From positions 124,001 to 188,000 of the forward strand of contig NZ_PJRT01000020.1 of the NCBI RefSeq assembly GCF_002858935.1: a DNA stretch of 64,000 bases, given 5' to 3'. The notes under the pieces were generated by a model, which was given only the letters and a program-made list of their open reading frames with translations, was not told where the DNA came from and ran no database searches. A program made the translations under genes and the position numbers. This stretch comes from Pantoea endophytica. Lineage in GTDB: Bacteria; Pseudomonadota; Gammaproteobacteria; Enterobacterales; Enterobacteriaceae. Positions within the stretch are counted from its first letter, which is position 1, and the number at the start of each line of letters is the position of its first letter. This document shows, piece by piece, positions 37,293 to 45,245 of this stretch.

Positions 37293-39599
37293 ATGACTGA
37301 ACAATACGCTTATCCGTGGAACGCTCCACGGGAAGCTATCGCCAGCCCTTATCCCACCTATGAGGAAATGCACAGCCGCAATCAAATGAATGCGGCTTTA
37401 GTGCGTGCGCAGGAATTACTTGAGCAACAGCCGGCACTGGTGCAGCTCGACGTAAAGCGCCGCACCAGTGAGCTTGAAAAAACACAGGGTACAGCCCGTG
37501 CCAATGCATACTTTACGAAGACTTTCGTAGAGCGCACATTGCCACGCGTTGAGATTGTCAGCACTCAATATCGCCTTGGTGTAATGAAAGGTAGCACCCT
37601 GAATCTCCTTGGCGGAAATGCTACTGATCGTGAAAACACAGCTGTTGCTGGCGGGCAATTACATAATTTGATGCGCCGCTTTAATCGCCTTCCAGATATG
37701 GCGCGCGCTGATGTTGATTTGCTGGCAGGCGATATTGCTAATCTAATCCTCGCTGAATTGGTGCAAGCCCACCATCAGGCAAAAGATGAGTCAGATTACA
37801 AATACACTCATCGCGTATACATGACAGCAGCAACCATCACACGCGAGTTCAGCCAAACCCCGCCACTGTGGGAAAAAGTCACATCCCGACTCTTTGACCC
37901 GGAAGAAGTCACCCCTGCGATCCGGCGCATGCATACCGAAAAGTGGTGGAAAGGTCGACTGCGCCGCGTCGCCGCCTCATGGCGCGAACATTTACAGATC
38001 GCGCTGGCGAACGTAAGCAAAAAACACACCCCTTACGCCAGCAATATGAATGTCGCGGAATGGCGCGAGCAAAAGCGCCGCACGCGCGAATTTCTAAAGT
38101 CGCTTGAGCTGGAAGACGAAGAAGGCAACCGCATCAGCCTGATCGACAAATACGACGGAAGTGTGGCCAATCCAGCGATCCGTCGCTGCGAGTTAATGAC
38201 GCGCATCCGTGGCTTTGAAAATATTTGCAATGAAATGGGTTTTATTGGTGAGTTCTACACACTTACCGCCCCGGCTCGCTTTCACGCAACAATCAAGACC
38301 GGACACCGTAATCGGAAATGGAATGGTGCAAGCCCGGCGGATACGCAGCGTTACCTTTGCAACGTCTGGCAAAGAATCCGCGCCAAATTGCACCGCGAGG
38401 ATATTCGCATTTTCGGTATTCGCGTAGCCGAGCCGCACCACGACGGCACACCGCACTGGCATATGCTGATGTTTATGCGCCCTGAAGACGTGGATCAAGT
38501 TCGTCGGATTATCCGCGATTACGCATATCAGGAAGACAGCGGCGAGCTGACAACAGATAAAGCACGCAAAGCGCGTTTTCATGCTGAAGCTATCGACCCG
38601 GAAAAAGGCAGCGCCACTGGGTACGTAGCTAAATATATTTCCAAGAATATCGATGGCTACGCTCTCGATGGCGAGCTGGACGACGAAAGCGGAAAAGAAC
38701 TTAAGGAGACTGCACCAGCGGTTTCTGCGTGGGCTGCACGCTGGCACATTCGCCAGTTCCAGTTTGTTGGCGGCGCGCCGGTAACTGTATACCGCGAGCT
38801 GCGTCGCATGGCTGACAGCGAAACGGCGCACGGTTTAAGTGTTGAGTTTGCTGCAGCACATGATGCAGCCGACGTCGGTGATTGGGCTGGTTACGTTAAC
38901 GCACAGGGTGGTCCGTTTGTTCGTCGTGATGATTTGGCTGTGCGGACATGGTACCAGCCAGGCGAGGATGTTAATGAGTACGGCGAAGTAACCGTGCGCA
39001 TTAAAGGAGTCTTTGCTACTGAAGTCGGAGCAGACACGCCAATACTAACTCGTTTGGCACAGTGGAAGATCGTCCCAAAACGTTCAATCGATGCCATGTA
39101 TGAAAGCGCACCGAAGCCGCTTTCTGCACTGGATGTTGACCTTGATTTGGCCTTTGAATTTTTGGACGCGCCTGCGTCCTCTCGGAGTTCTGTCAATAAC
39201 TGTACGGAAGGTTTGAGAGCTGAGGATTCGAACCCGCCGGAAAGTTACGCAAAAATCGACTTTGACGGTATGAGTCGCAAAGAACGGCGCCAGCTTCTTG
39301 CCCGAATCAGGGTTGAGCAGCCTAGAAAACGGCTTAGGAAGTTAAGGCGATCGGAAAAAATAGAGGCTGCTTGCGACAAAGTGATTAGCCAGGTGAGAGA
39401 TTATTGCGGTGAAACTATTAGCCGCGGGCTTGCTGTGCGCCTAATCGGTGGAACTCAGACTGAGATAGCTGGAAAAATGTGTCGTGCTTCAGCGTGCGGC
39501 GATTTGTTGAGAGCCAAACCAGAAGCAAAAGAGGGCTGCATATTAGCGAGATTTAACCGATTAGCAGATTCGGTTAGAGCAAAAAATGCTCACCAATAG
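37293..39599 (+). CDS. A: P2 GpA-type replication initiation endonuclease
   Basis: Rolling-circle initiator of 768 residues (P2 A 761). It nicks the origin, which in P2 lies inside gene A itself. The HUH motif is H388-W-H390 (GTPHWHMLMF) and the two catalytic tyrosines are Y444 and Y448 in GYVAKYISKNIDG. The C-terminus is basic with a helix-turn-helix-like end. The start is the ATG at 37293 with GGAGG 11 bases before. Confidence 0.95.
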   Translation: MTEQYAYPWNAPREAIASPYPTYEEMHSRNQMNAALVRAQELLEQQPALVQLDVKRRTSELEKTQGTARANAYFTKTFVERTLPRVEIVSTQYRLGVMKGSTLNLLGGNATDRENTAVAGGQLHNLMRRFNRLPDMARADVDLLAGDIANLILAELVQAHHQAKDESDYKYTHRVYMTAATITREFSQTPPLWEKVTSRLFDPEEVTPAIRRMHTEKWWKGRLRRVAASWREHLQIALANVSKKHTPYASNMNVAEWREQKRRTREFLKSLELEDEEGNRISLIDKYDGSVANPAIRRCELMTRIRGFENICNEMGFIGEFYTLTAPARFHATIKTGHRNRKWNGASPADTQRYLCNVWQRIRAKLHREDIRIFGIRVAEPHHDGTPHWHMLMFMRPEDVDQVRRIIRDYAYQEDSGELTTDKARKARFHAEAIDPEKGSATGYVAKYISKNIDGYALDGELDDESGKELKETAPAVSAWAARWHIRQFQFVGGAPVTVYRELRRMADSETAHGLSVEFAAAHDAADVGDWAGYVNAQGGPFVRRDDLAVRTWYQPGEDVNEYGEVTVRIKGVFATEVGADTPILTRLAQWKIVPKRSIDAMYESAPKPLSALDVDLDLAFEFLDAPASSRSSVNNCTEGLRAEDSNPPESYAKIDFDGMSRKERRQLLARIRVEQPRKRLRKLRRSEKIEAACDKVISQVRDYCGETISRGLAVRLIGGTQTEIAGKMCRASACGDLLRAKPEAKEGCILARFNRLADSVRAKNAHQ

Positions 39600-39758
39600 G
39601 CTAGGGTTAACGAAACTGGAAAAATTGTCAGGCAACAACAGGGGTTGTGCGGTTGATGTGAGTCGCTAGGGTAATAGTGATAAAGATCTTTCATATCATG
39701 CAGATAAAAACCTGTTTCAACTGACACATTTTTCTTCCGCTTAAACTAAATGCTATGT

Positions 39759-39778
39759 TACTGTATGGATGAACAGTG
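39759..39778 (+). promoter_or_regulatory. LexA (SOS) box
   Basis: TACTGTATGGATGAACAGTG fits TACTGTATATATATACAGTA with the CTGT-N8-ACAG core exact. It sits 18 bases upstream of the GTG start of the next small gene and would place this operon under DNA-damage control, as with the 186 tum promoter. Confidence 0.88.
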
Positions 39779-39795
39779 ATTGTTGGGGAGGGCGC

Positions 39796-39987
39796 GTGGA
39801 CAACGAATTACAAGAGCGGGTAATGCTTGAACGTGTCGAGTTGATTGCTCGGCTAACTAGTGAAGGGATGTGCAGAGAACGTGATAGAGAGATTGCACTG
39901 AATCTGATAGCTGAAATCGCGAGCAATACTGCGATGGCGAACAAACAATTTTCAGTCGTATTTTCGGCTGTACCCCTTGAAAAATAA
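39796..39987 (+). CDS. Small SOS-operon protein of unknown function
   Basis: A 63-residue helical protein starting at a GTG at 39796 behind a near-perfect GGGGAGGG. The in-frame ATG at 39769 overlaps the LexA box and is rejected. First gene of the SOS-boxed operon before the DinI-like gene; position matches P2 orf91/186 orf97. Function unknown. Confidence 0.7.
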   Translation: MDNELQERVMLERVELIARLTSEGMCRERDREIALNLIAEIASNTAMANKQFSVVFSAVPLEK

Positions 39988-40004
39988 TCCTTGAGGTAGC
40001 TGCG

Positions 40005-40187
40005 ATGCGAATTGAAATCATGATCGATAAAGAGCAAAAGATTAGCCAATCAACGCTTGATGCATTGGAATCGGAATTGCTTAAAAACCTGCACCCCCAA
40101 TACCCAAGAATGGCAATCCACATCCGCAAGGGCAGCGCAAATGGTGTTGAGTTAAGTGGCCTGAGGATGGACGAAGATAAAAAATAA
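40005..40187 (+). CDS. DinI-like protein (Tum-type antirepressor region), C-terminally shortened
   Basis: A 60-residue protein opening MRIEIMIDKEQKISQSTLDA, clearly DinI-like (E. coli DinI 81 residues; the C-terminal part of 186 Tum is also DinI-like). It stops right after EDKK, where DinI continues EDKQRISEILQ. In the -1 frame across the run of six A (40177-40182 region) the text goes on as IMYILQFIGK, matching the missing tail. So either a frameshift mutation or translational slippage at A6. It likely acts on the repressor or RecA during SOS induction. Confidence 0.75.
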   Translation: MRIEIMIDKEQKISQSTLDALESELLKNLHPQYPRMAIHIRKGSANGVELSGLRMDEDKK

Positions 40188-40312
40188 TGTATATCCTCCA
40201 GTTCATTGGGAAAACGATAGCTGGCAACAGCAAAAAAGTATTGTAATATGGTAAATGTTCCATATAAGTTATCAGGTTATTAGCGTTATTTTTGTAGTTA
40301 AGGATGATGAAA

Positions 40313-40873
40313 ATGATACCTTTAAATCATGACTTTAAAGTTTTTGTAGATAATAAAAGATATGAGAGGTTAATTAAGAATAATGATGTTTTATCTGTTG
40401 TGCTTAATCTGGCTCTTATCATGGAAAACTTCACGAATGTTTACATCAAGGAAGTGTCTCATGAGGAATATCATGATCTTTTCTTAGATAAAAAACAAAA
40501 GCAGCATTTTAAATTAAATGTTGCAAAAACTCTTGGTCTTCCTGAGTCAATCATTATTGCTATAAACAGGCTTTCAGGACTCCGTAATAGCTTTGCTCAC
40601 AAGCTTGACTATTGCTTAACTGAAAAAGCTATTTCTGAATTCGAAAGCGACGTTGGTAAAATCCCGCTGGAGGATGTTACAAATGATGGCCCTCTGAATG
40701 CAAAAGAAGTTGCAAGCTACTTCGATTCTGGATCTAAGCTTCTCGGAAGTGAGAACTATAGTATAAATCCAGATGTTATTAGATTAGTTAATGCAACATA
40801 TTTGCTTGCCCTTAAATCAGCCTTTTTCACGGTATCTGAGCTACACCGCCGGGGTAAGTTGAGCTTAGGTTAG
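40313..40873 (+). CDS. HEPN-like protein with RN-x3-H motif (cargo)
   Basis: A 186-residue, mostly helical protein with R91-N-S-F-A-H96 (R-x4-H), the HEPN ribonuclease/nucleotidyltransferase-associated signature, in a context resembling MltR-like HEPN proteins (LSGLRNSFAHKLDY). AT-rich compared with the phage core. It is the first cargo gene between the SOS operon and Q, the tin/old position of P2. The start is the ATG at 40313, 8 bases after AAGGA; ATGs at 40304/40307 overlap that site. Function is inferred only from motif and locus. Confidence 0.6.
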   Translation: MIPLNHDFKVFVDNKRYERLIKNNDVLSVVLNLALIMENFTNVYIKEVSHEEYHDLFLDKKQKQHFKLNVAKTLGLPESIIIAINRLSGLRNSFAHKLDYCLTEKAISEFESDVGKIPLEDVTNDGPLNAKEVASYFDSGSKLLGSENYSINPDVIRLVNATYLLALKSAFFTVSELHRRGKLSLG

Positions 40874-40904
40874 CTAATGCATTAAATAATCCAATAAGCA
40901 TACT

Positions 40905-40931
40905 GGCGTGGCAGGGAAAGCATTGCGCGCG
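40905..40931 (+). other. cos-like sequence 1
   Basis: GGCGTGGCAGGGAAAGCATT followed by GCGCGCG closely follows the P2 cohesive-end sequence GGCGAGGCGGGGAAAGCAC plus TGCGCGC as I recall it. It lies 31 bases past the small HEPN gene and just before the large HEPN gene. A second, weaker match is at 42902. Confidence 0.6.
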
Positions 40932-40953
40932 ACAAGGTAAGCATGTTTATTGT

Positions 40954-42399
40954 TTACATAGGGGCAATCCATGCATTCAAAGGATAAACGTTTTCAACGG
41001 CCCCCGCATATTCCTTCATATGATAAGCAGCCCCATGGAAAAGAATTGCATCACATTCTAATGATAGCTTTTCATAGAGTTGCCGCGAAGATGCGCAAGA
41101 ATACAGAAGGGCAATTTTTAAAGATTCACCATTTTTAAAGGCTTTGACTGTTATGTACTCACCATCCTTTACCGGGTCTATAAAATCACAACATTGCCAT
41201 CCATTATTCCTTAACGATCTAATTATTTCCTTATCCATTAAATCACTTAATATTGCAGATCTTAGTAACCAGCCATCATCCGATGCTGTAACACTATGAG
41301 GCAGGCCGTTTTCACTTTGGATTTTATTTATAATTATTTTTTTTTGCATTTGCATTTGAGTACAAGCAATTATTTCTATATGAAATGATTTTGTCGTTTC
41401 ATTTGGCTCAGGTAAAAAAATACTAATTTTACTATCTGGGTGAGCAAAACACTCAACAAATGCCAGCGCTTGAATGAGTCCAATGGCTCGAAAGAAATTC
41501 GTATTTTTGTGCCAAATATCAGATAATGCATGCGCAAAATGATGCCGATTAAAACCAGATTCATTGCAATATTTCTTGCTGTCAATGTAAAAACTGTCTA
41601 ATAGCCAAGCTCGAATGCTTTCAAGTATAAAAACTCTTTCATTTGTAGATTTTAAAAATTCATTTGATGCATATTCATTTGGGACCCAATCAACATAATC
41701 TATATCCATCTTATATGCTGTCATACAAGCTGCATCAATGCATTTATTTATATTGGTAATTAAGTCATCGGATTTGTCACCTTCAATTACGAGGGATCTT
41801 AAAATGTCCTCCATTATTGGAATTAGAGAAGCTATCGCAGCCACCCTCATTCCGCTGTAAAAAGCAAGCATTGACTCTTTAATTATTGGGAGGTGTTTTT
41901 TTATGATTTCTGACTTAGGTAATATTTGATTTACGACTAAAACCATTTGACCAACGCTGTAAATACTAGGCATGGCATAATCGAATTGCTTTTGATTAAA
42001 ACTGTCGGTCCGCAGACGGAAATTTCCAGGGTCAACCCCTGCTGTTTTAAATGCATCATGAATATCGCCATTAGTGACATATGCTGGAACGAACCAATCA
42101 ACTGAGCGCCAAAAATCGGACATTTCCTTTCTTGGAGCTATGCTTTCAGTGTAAAAATTTAATGATTCAGCTCTGATCCTTGGATAGATAACTTTACCTG
42201 AATTTGTACTGAGCAAAATTCCAGGTACTGTTATAAAACTACCAAATGTCACATCTTTTATTTCAATAACTGTTAAGCCCTTTTCAAGTGCAAGCTTGTA
42301 AATATGTTCTATCGGTAAAGTATGTAATTCAGGTAGGGATTTAATACGCTCCCATATTGAAACTAGCCTTGGGTCTATCCGAGTGTTATAGTTTTTCAT
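40954..42399 (-). CDS. Large HEPN-like protein, 481 residues, unknown family (cargo)
   Basis: I do not recognise the family. Residues about 175-300 look like a HEPN domain: a helix with SGMRVAAIASLIPIMEDILR, and later R285-H-H-F-A-H290 (R-x4-H, FNRHHFAHALSD), as in DUF4209-type proteins. The N-terminal 170 and C-terminal 180 residues are unassigned; the C-terminus may bind a ligand or protein trigger. Good AAAGGA ribosome site before the ATG. AT-rich, transcribed opposite to neighbouring cargo, and boxed between cos-like sequence 1 and a decayed Q end. A stand-alone abortive-infection gene is a plausible guess. Confidence 0.6.
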   Translation of the reverse strand: MKNYNTRIDPRLVSIWERIKSLPELHTLPIEHIYKLALEKGLTVIEIKDVTFGSFITVPGILLSTNSGKVIYPRIRAESLNFYTESIAPRKEMSDFWRSVDWFVPAYVTNGDIHDAFKTAGVDPGNFRLRTDSFNQKQFDYAMPSIYSVGQMVLVVNQILPKSEIIKKHLPIIKESMLAFYSGMRVAAIASLIPIMEDILRSLVIEGDKSDDLITNINKCIDAACMTAYKMDIDYVDWVPNEYASNEFLKSTNERVFILESIRAWLLDSFYIDSKKYCNESGFNRHHFAHALSDIWHKNTNFFRAIGLIQALAFVECFAHPDSKISIFLPEPNETTKSFHIEIIACTQMQMQKKIIINKIQSENGLPHSVTASDDGWLLRSAILSDLMDKEIIRSLRNNGWQCCDFIDPVKDGEYITVKAFKNGESLKIALLYSCASSRQLYEKLSLECDAILFHGAAYHMKEYAGAVENVYPLNAWIAPM

Positions 42400-42596
42400 G
42401 ATAATCCTTTAATCTGCATGGCTTCTCAAACAAGATAAAACAAATCAAAAAAAAAACCACTCCTTGATTGGATGCATGTGTGAGCGCCAATTTGTTAACT
42501 CAATTGAGATGGATTGCTACAAATGTGCTGCTTGAATGAGACGGCTTCATACCTAATTCAATAATCTATCTTTTCATCCGTTTTAGCCGCAGTGTC

Positions 42597-42712
42597 AGTT
42601 CATTTCTCACAAACACCTGCGCCGCTTTACCGCATCACCCAACCCGCCGATGCTATCGGAAAGAATTCGTATCATTTACGGCTGTACGCGGTGCGTGCTC
42701 AGAAGGTCGTTG
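42597..42712 (-). pseudogene. Q: Decayed 3' end of a portal gene Q
   Basis: The minus strand translates as NDLLSTHRVQP-stop-MIRILSDSIGGLGDA, then after a frameshift KAAQVFVRNELT. This aligns with residues near the end of the intact portal protein (RDDMMAAHRVPPQMMGIMPN, NVGGFGDVEKACKVFVRNELT). It carries a nonsense codon and a frameshift and lies 3.5 kb from the intact Q end. Confidence 0.8.
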
Positions 42713-42901
42713 TGAAGCAGAGGGATAAAGCGCCCACAAACCCGCTTCTGTGGATGACCCTAAACTAGAGGGGAGAGTGCATGACTATGCCGCATGAATC
42801 CGCATGATTCGAATATGAGCGCTTAATCCTCGGCCCACCAGTTCTGACGGTCTTTCGTCTATGCCATGCAGGTGCATGAAAACCGCATCATAAAGCGGGC
42901 A

Positions 42902-42933
42902 GGCGTGGCGGGGGTACGAGCGCGCGCAAGCAC
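42902..42933 (+). other. cos-like sequence 2
   Basis: GGCGTGGCGGGGGTACGAGC followed by GCGCGCAAGCAC matches the P2 cos core GGCGAGGCGGGGAAAGCAC in its first 12 bases with one change. It lies 68 bases before the ParB-ATPase gene. One of the two cos-like sites should be the working packaging site; sequence 1 fits better over the full 19 bases. Confidence 0.5.
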
Positions 42934-43001
42934 AAAATATGGTAGTTGTTTTGGTACACAACCCATTATACATTATCAGATATAATCAATAGGAAAACTC
43001 T

Positions 43002-45242
43002 ATGACAACTGATCTGACTAAAGACAATCTCAGAACTACCCGACTGAGCAGAAACCTAAAGAATTTATATTTAGATCCAAACAACTATAGGTTTGTTGAT
43101 AATAAAAATCACAAACCAGTTAATGAAGAAAATCTTCTTGATTCCCAAATACAAAAAAGAAGTCGTACATTTATTGAGGGAAAAGGCCAGGAAAATATTA
43201 GAGATTTAATTGCAAGCTTCAAAGCCAATGGTTTTTTGGATGTGGACGTAATTCAGGTTAGAGAGCTTGGTGATAACCGCTATCTAGTTTTAGAAGGGAA
43301 TAGGCGTGTTACCGCTCTTAAAGCCTTACAGGAAGCACATGATAATGGCTTTGATATAGGGAAACTAGATCCTGCTATTTTCAGAAGCGTTCCCTTTGAA
43401 ATCCATAGCAAAGAGGAGAATGAAAAACATCTGATTGTCATGGGTTTGAAGCATATAAGCGGAAATAAAAAGTGGTCTACATTTAATCAGTCTAAATTAC
43501 TTCATGACTTTCTGAAACCTTATGAGGAAAAAGGTCGTGATGATTATGTGAATAAAGAAAATGAGCTGGTGAATTCCTTGGGGATTACTAAACATCGCCT
43601 ACGTTCAATGCTAAGGGTGTACAACCTTATACAGCTATATAAGTTAAGTGATTATAGTGAGCAATTTTCACCTGATATGGTTGGTATTTTCGAAGAGGTA
43701 ATGAAAAAACCAGTTCTTAAAAATTGGCTGGGATGGAATGATGCGGGATATTCTGCAAGTAACCAAATAAATCTTGAGCGGCTATTTTCATGGATATCTA
43801 AAACGGAGGTATACTCAGAACCTGAAGACAACGAAGAGGATGAGGATGATTTTTATGATAATGGGGATGATTATAAAGAGGTTGAACCAATAATTACTAA
43901 GTCCTTAGAAATAAGGGATCTCGCACTTTTCATTGATAATGAAAATGCATTAAAAGTAATGGAGGATGAAAGAAGTTTAGCAAGGGGCCTGGTTTCAAGT
44001 GGTTCGGTTGATAAGCAAAATTACCATAATGCATTAAATAATCTTTCGGACTCTCTTAAAGGATTATTAACCTATCGTACTTTGATTGGTGTTGATGACA
44101 CAAAGATTTTAGATGAAGCAAAAGAAAATCTCTTGCAAATAATCCCTAAGAAAAGCACTTTAAATATTGAAGGTGGAAACCACACTACAGTGTTTGAGTT
44201 TGCAGTTAAAAAGCATTTCGACACAATAAGAATAAATAAATACAAAAAAATTAAAAACTTCAATATTGATAATTTAAATAGAATTAATATATTTGCTGGC
44301 TTGAATAATACTGCAAAAACAAGTTTGCTTGAGGCTATTTACCTCTTGACGCAAAGAAACGATATGGCTTCTTATTTTAAATTAATTAGGCATAAAAACA
44401 AATGTCCCACATTAAGCCCCGTTTTTTTGAATGCAGTGTTCCAAGATAAAATTGATGTGAGTGGTAATTTTAATGGGTTGGATGTTTCCATTCACATGGA
44501 GAAGTTTGATGCTGCTACAATTGATAAAAAAGACGACTACGTAGCATCATATAAATTATCCTCTCAAATAGATAATACTGAAGTTACTAACACCGTTCAT
44601 ACTTATGTACACGAAAGTATGCAGCGCATTTCAGATCAAGTCTCACACTTATGTGCATCTTCATTTAAAAGCCCGTATTTTCATGATATCGATGATTCAG
44701 TTAGCGATTATAACAAAAGTGTTGAATTGAAAATCACACTGCCTAATGGAGACACTAAATTAGCTCTGAATCTTGTAATTGACTTCATGAAAAGAGTCGA
44801 CGAAAGTATAGTGGACGTACGTTATACCGAAGAGATGGATGTAAAAAGATTTTTGGTGGAATCTAAGTATTCTCTAGATAGAAGTTTCGATCTAACTAGC
44901 TATGGTGAAGGAATACAAAGGATATTTTACATTGCTCTAGCATTTGCATCTTGTAGAAATGGTGTTCTACTCATTGATGAATTTGAAACTGCAATTCACT
45001 TTAGTTTATTAAAGCAATTTACGCGATTAACTCAAGAGCTAGCTGATACTTTCAATGTTCAGGTTTTTTTAACGTCCCATTCAGATGAATGTATTAGAGC
45101 TTTTGTTGAAAACGACTACAAAACTGAACAGCTCACTGGGTTTAGAATGTTGAATGAAAGTGGAACGATTTCGACAAAAAGAGTAGATGGTGAGCGTTTT
45201 AAATATTTAATTGATAGTATCGATCTTGATATTAGGGGCTAA
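43002..45242 (+). CDS. ParB-like / OLD-type AAA ATPase fusion protein (candidate defence sensor)
   Basis: A 746-residue protein. Residues about 60-215 resemble a ParB/Srx-fold domain: ENIRDLIASFKANGFLD, then VLEGNRRVTALKAL (ParB box with GNRR 99-102), then a helix-turn-helix-like part (NSLGITKHRLRSMLRVYNL). An acidic linker (about 270-295) follows. Residues about 405-746 are an OLD/AAA_15-type ABC ATPase: Walker A-like G433-LNNTA-K439-T440 with Ala in place of the second Gly, signature region SYGEGIQRIFYIAL, Walker B VLLIDEFE (D659, E660) and H693 (LTSHSDE). No TOPRIM domain is fused; the next gene supplies one 3 bases later. AT-rich, low similarity to phage core, at the P2 old position. AGGAAA precedes the ATG. 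Confidence 0.75.
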   Translation: MTTDLTKDNLRTTRLSRNLKNLYLDPNNYRFVDNKNHKPVNEENLLDSQIQKRSRTFIEGKGQENIRDLIASFKANGFLDVDVIQVRELGDNRYLVLEGNRRVTALKALQEAHDNGFDIGKLDPAIFRSVPFEIHSKEENEKHLIVMGLKHISGNKKWSTFNQSKLLHDFLKPYEEKGRDDYVNKENELVNSLGITKHRLRSMLRVYNLIQLYKLSDYSEQFSPDMVGIFEEVMKKPVLKNWLGWNDAGYSASNQINLERLFSWISKTEVYSEPEDNEEDEDDFYDNGDDYKEVEPIITKSLEIRDLALFIDNENALKVMEDERSLARGLVSSGSVDKQNYHNALNNLSDSLKGLLTYRTLIGVDDTKILDEAKENLLQIIPKKSTLNIEGGNHTTVFEFAVKKHFDTIRINKYKKIKNFNIDNLNRINIFAGLNNTAKTSLLEAIYLLTQRNDMASYFKLIRHKNKCPTLSPVFLNAVFQDKIDVSGNFNGLDVSIHMEKFDAATIDKKDDYVASYKLSSQIDNTEVTNTVHTYVHESMQRISDQVSHLCASSFKSPYFHDIDDSVSDYNKSVELKITLPNGDTKLALNLVIDFMKRVDESIVDVRYTEEMDVKRFLVESKYSLDRSFDLTSYGEGIQRIFYIALAFASCRNGVLLIDEFETAIHFSLLKQFTRLTQELADTFNVQVFLTSHSDECIRAFVENDYKTEQLTGFRMLNESGTISTKRVDGERFKYLIDSIDLDIRG

Positions 45243-45245
45243 GAC

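Larger units (their letters stand above)
42400..43001. other. 602-base boundary region between cargo modules
   Basis: No functional gene. It contains the decayed 3' end of a Q gene (42597-42712), a GC-rich stretch with AACCGCATCATAAAGCGGGC (42881-42900), cos-like sequence 2 (42902-42933) and, at 42981-42986, TATAAT 15 bases before the start codon of the ATPase gene, the likely -10 of its promoter. A leftward frame at 42785-42973 crosses the cos-like site and is probably chance. Confidence 0.6.

Noticed and set aside
42785-42973. 62-codon leftward ORF
   Set aside because: It runs across cos-like sequence 2 and the promoter of the ATPase gene, with no ribosome site; more likely chance.
43002-45242. 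A ParB plasmid/chromosome partition protein
   Set aside because: No ParA gene and no parS-like repeats nearby, and the C-terminal half is a full OLD-type ATPase.
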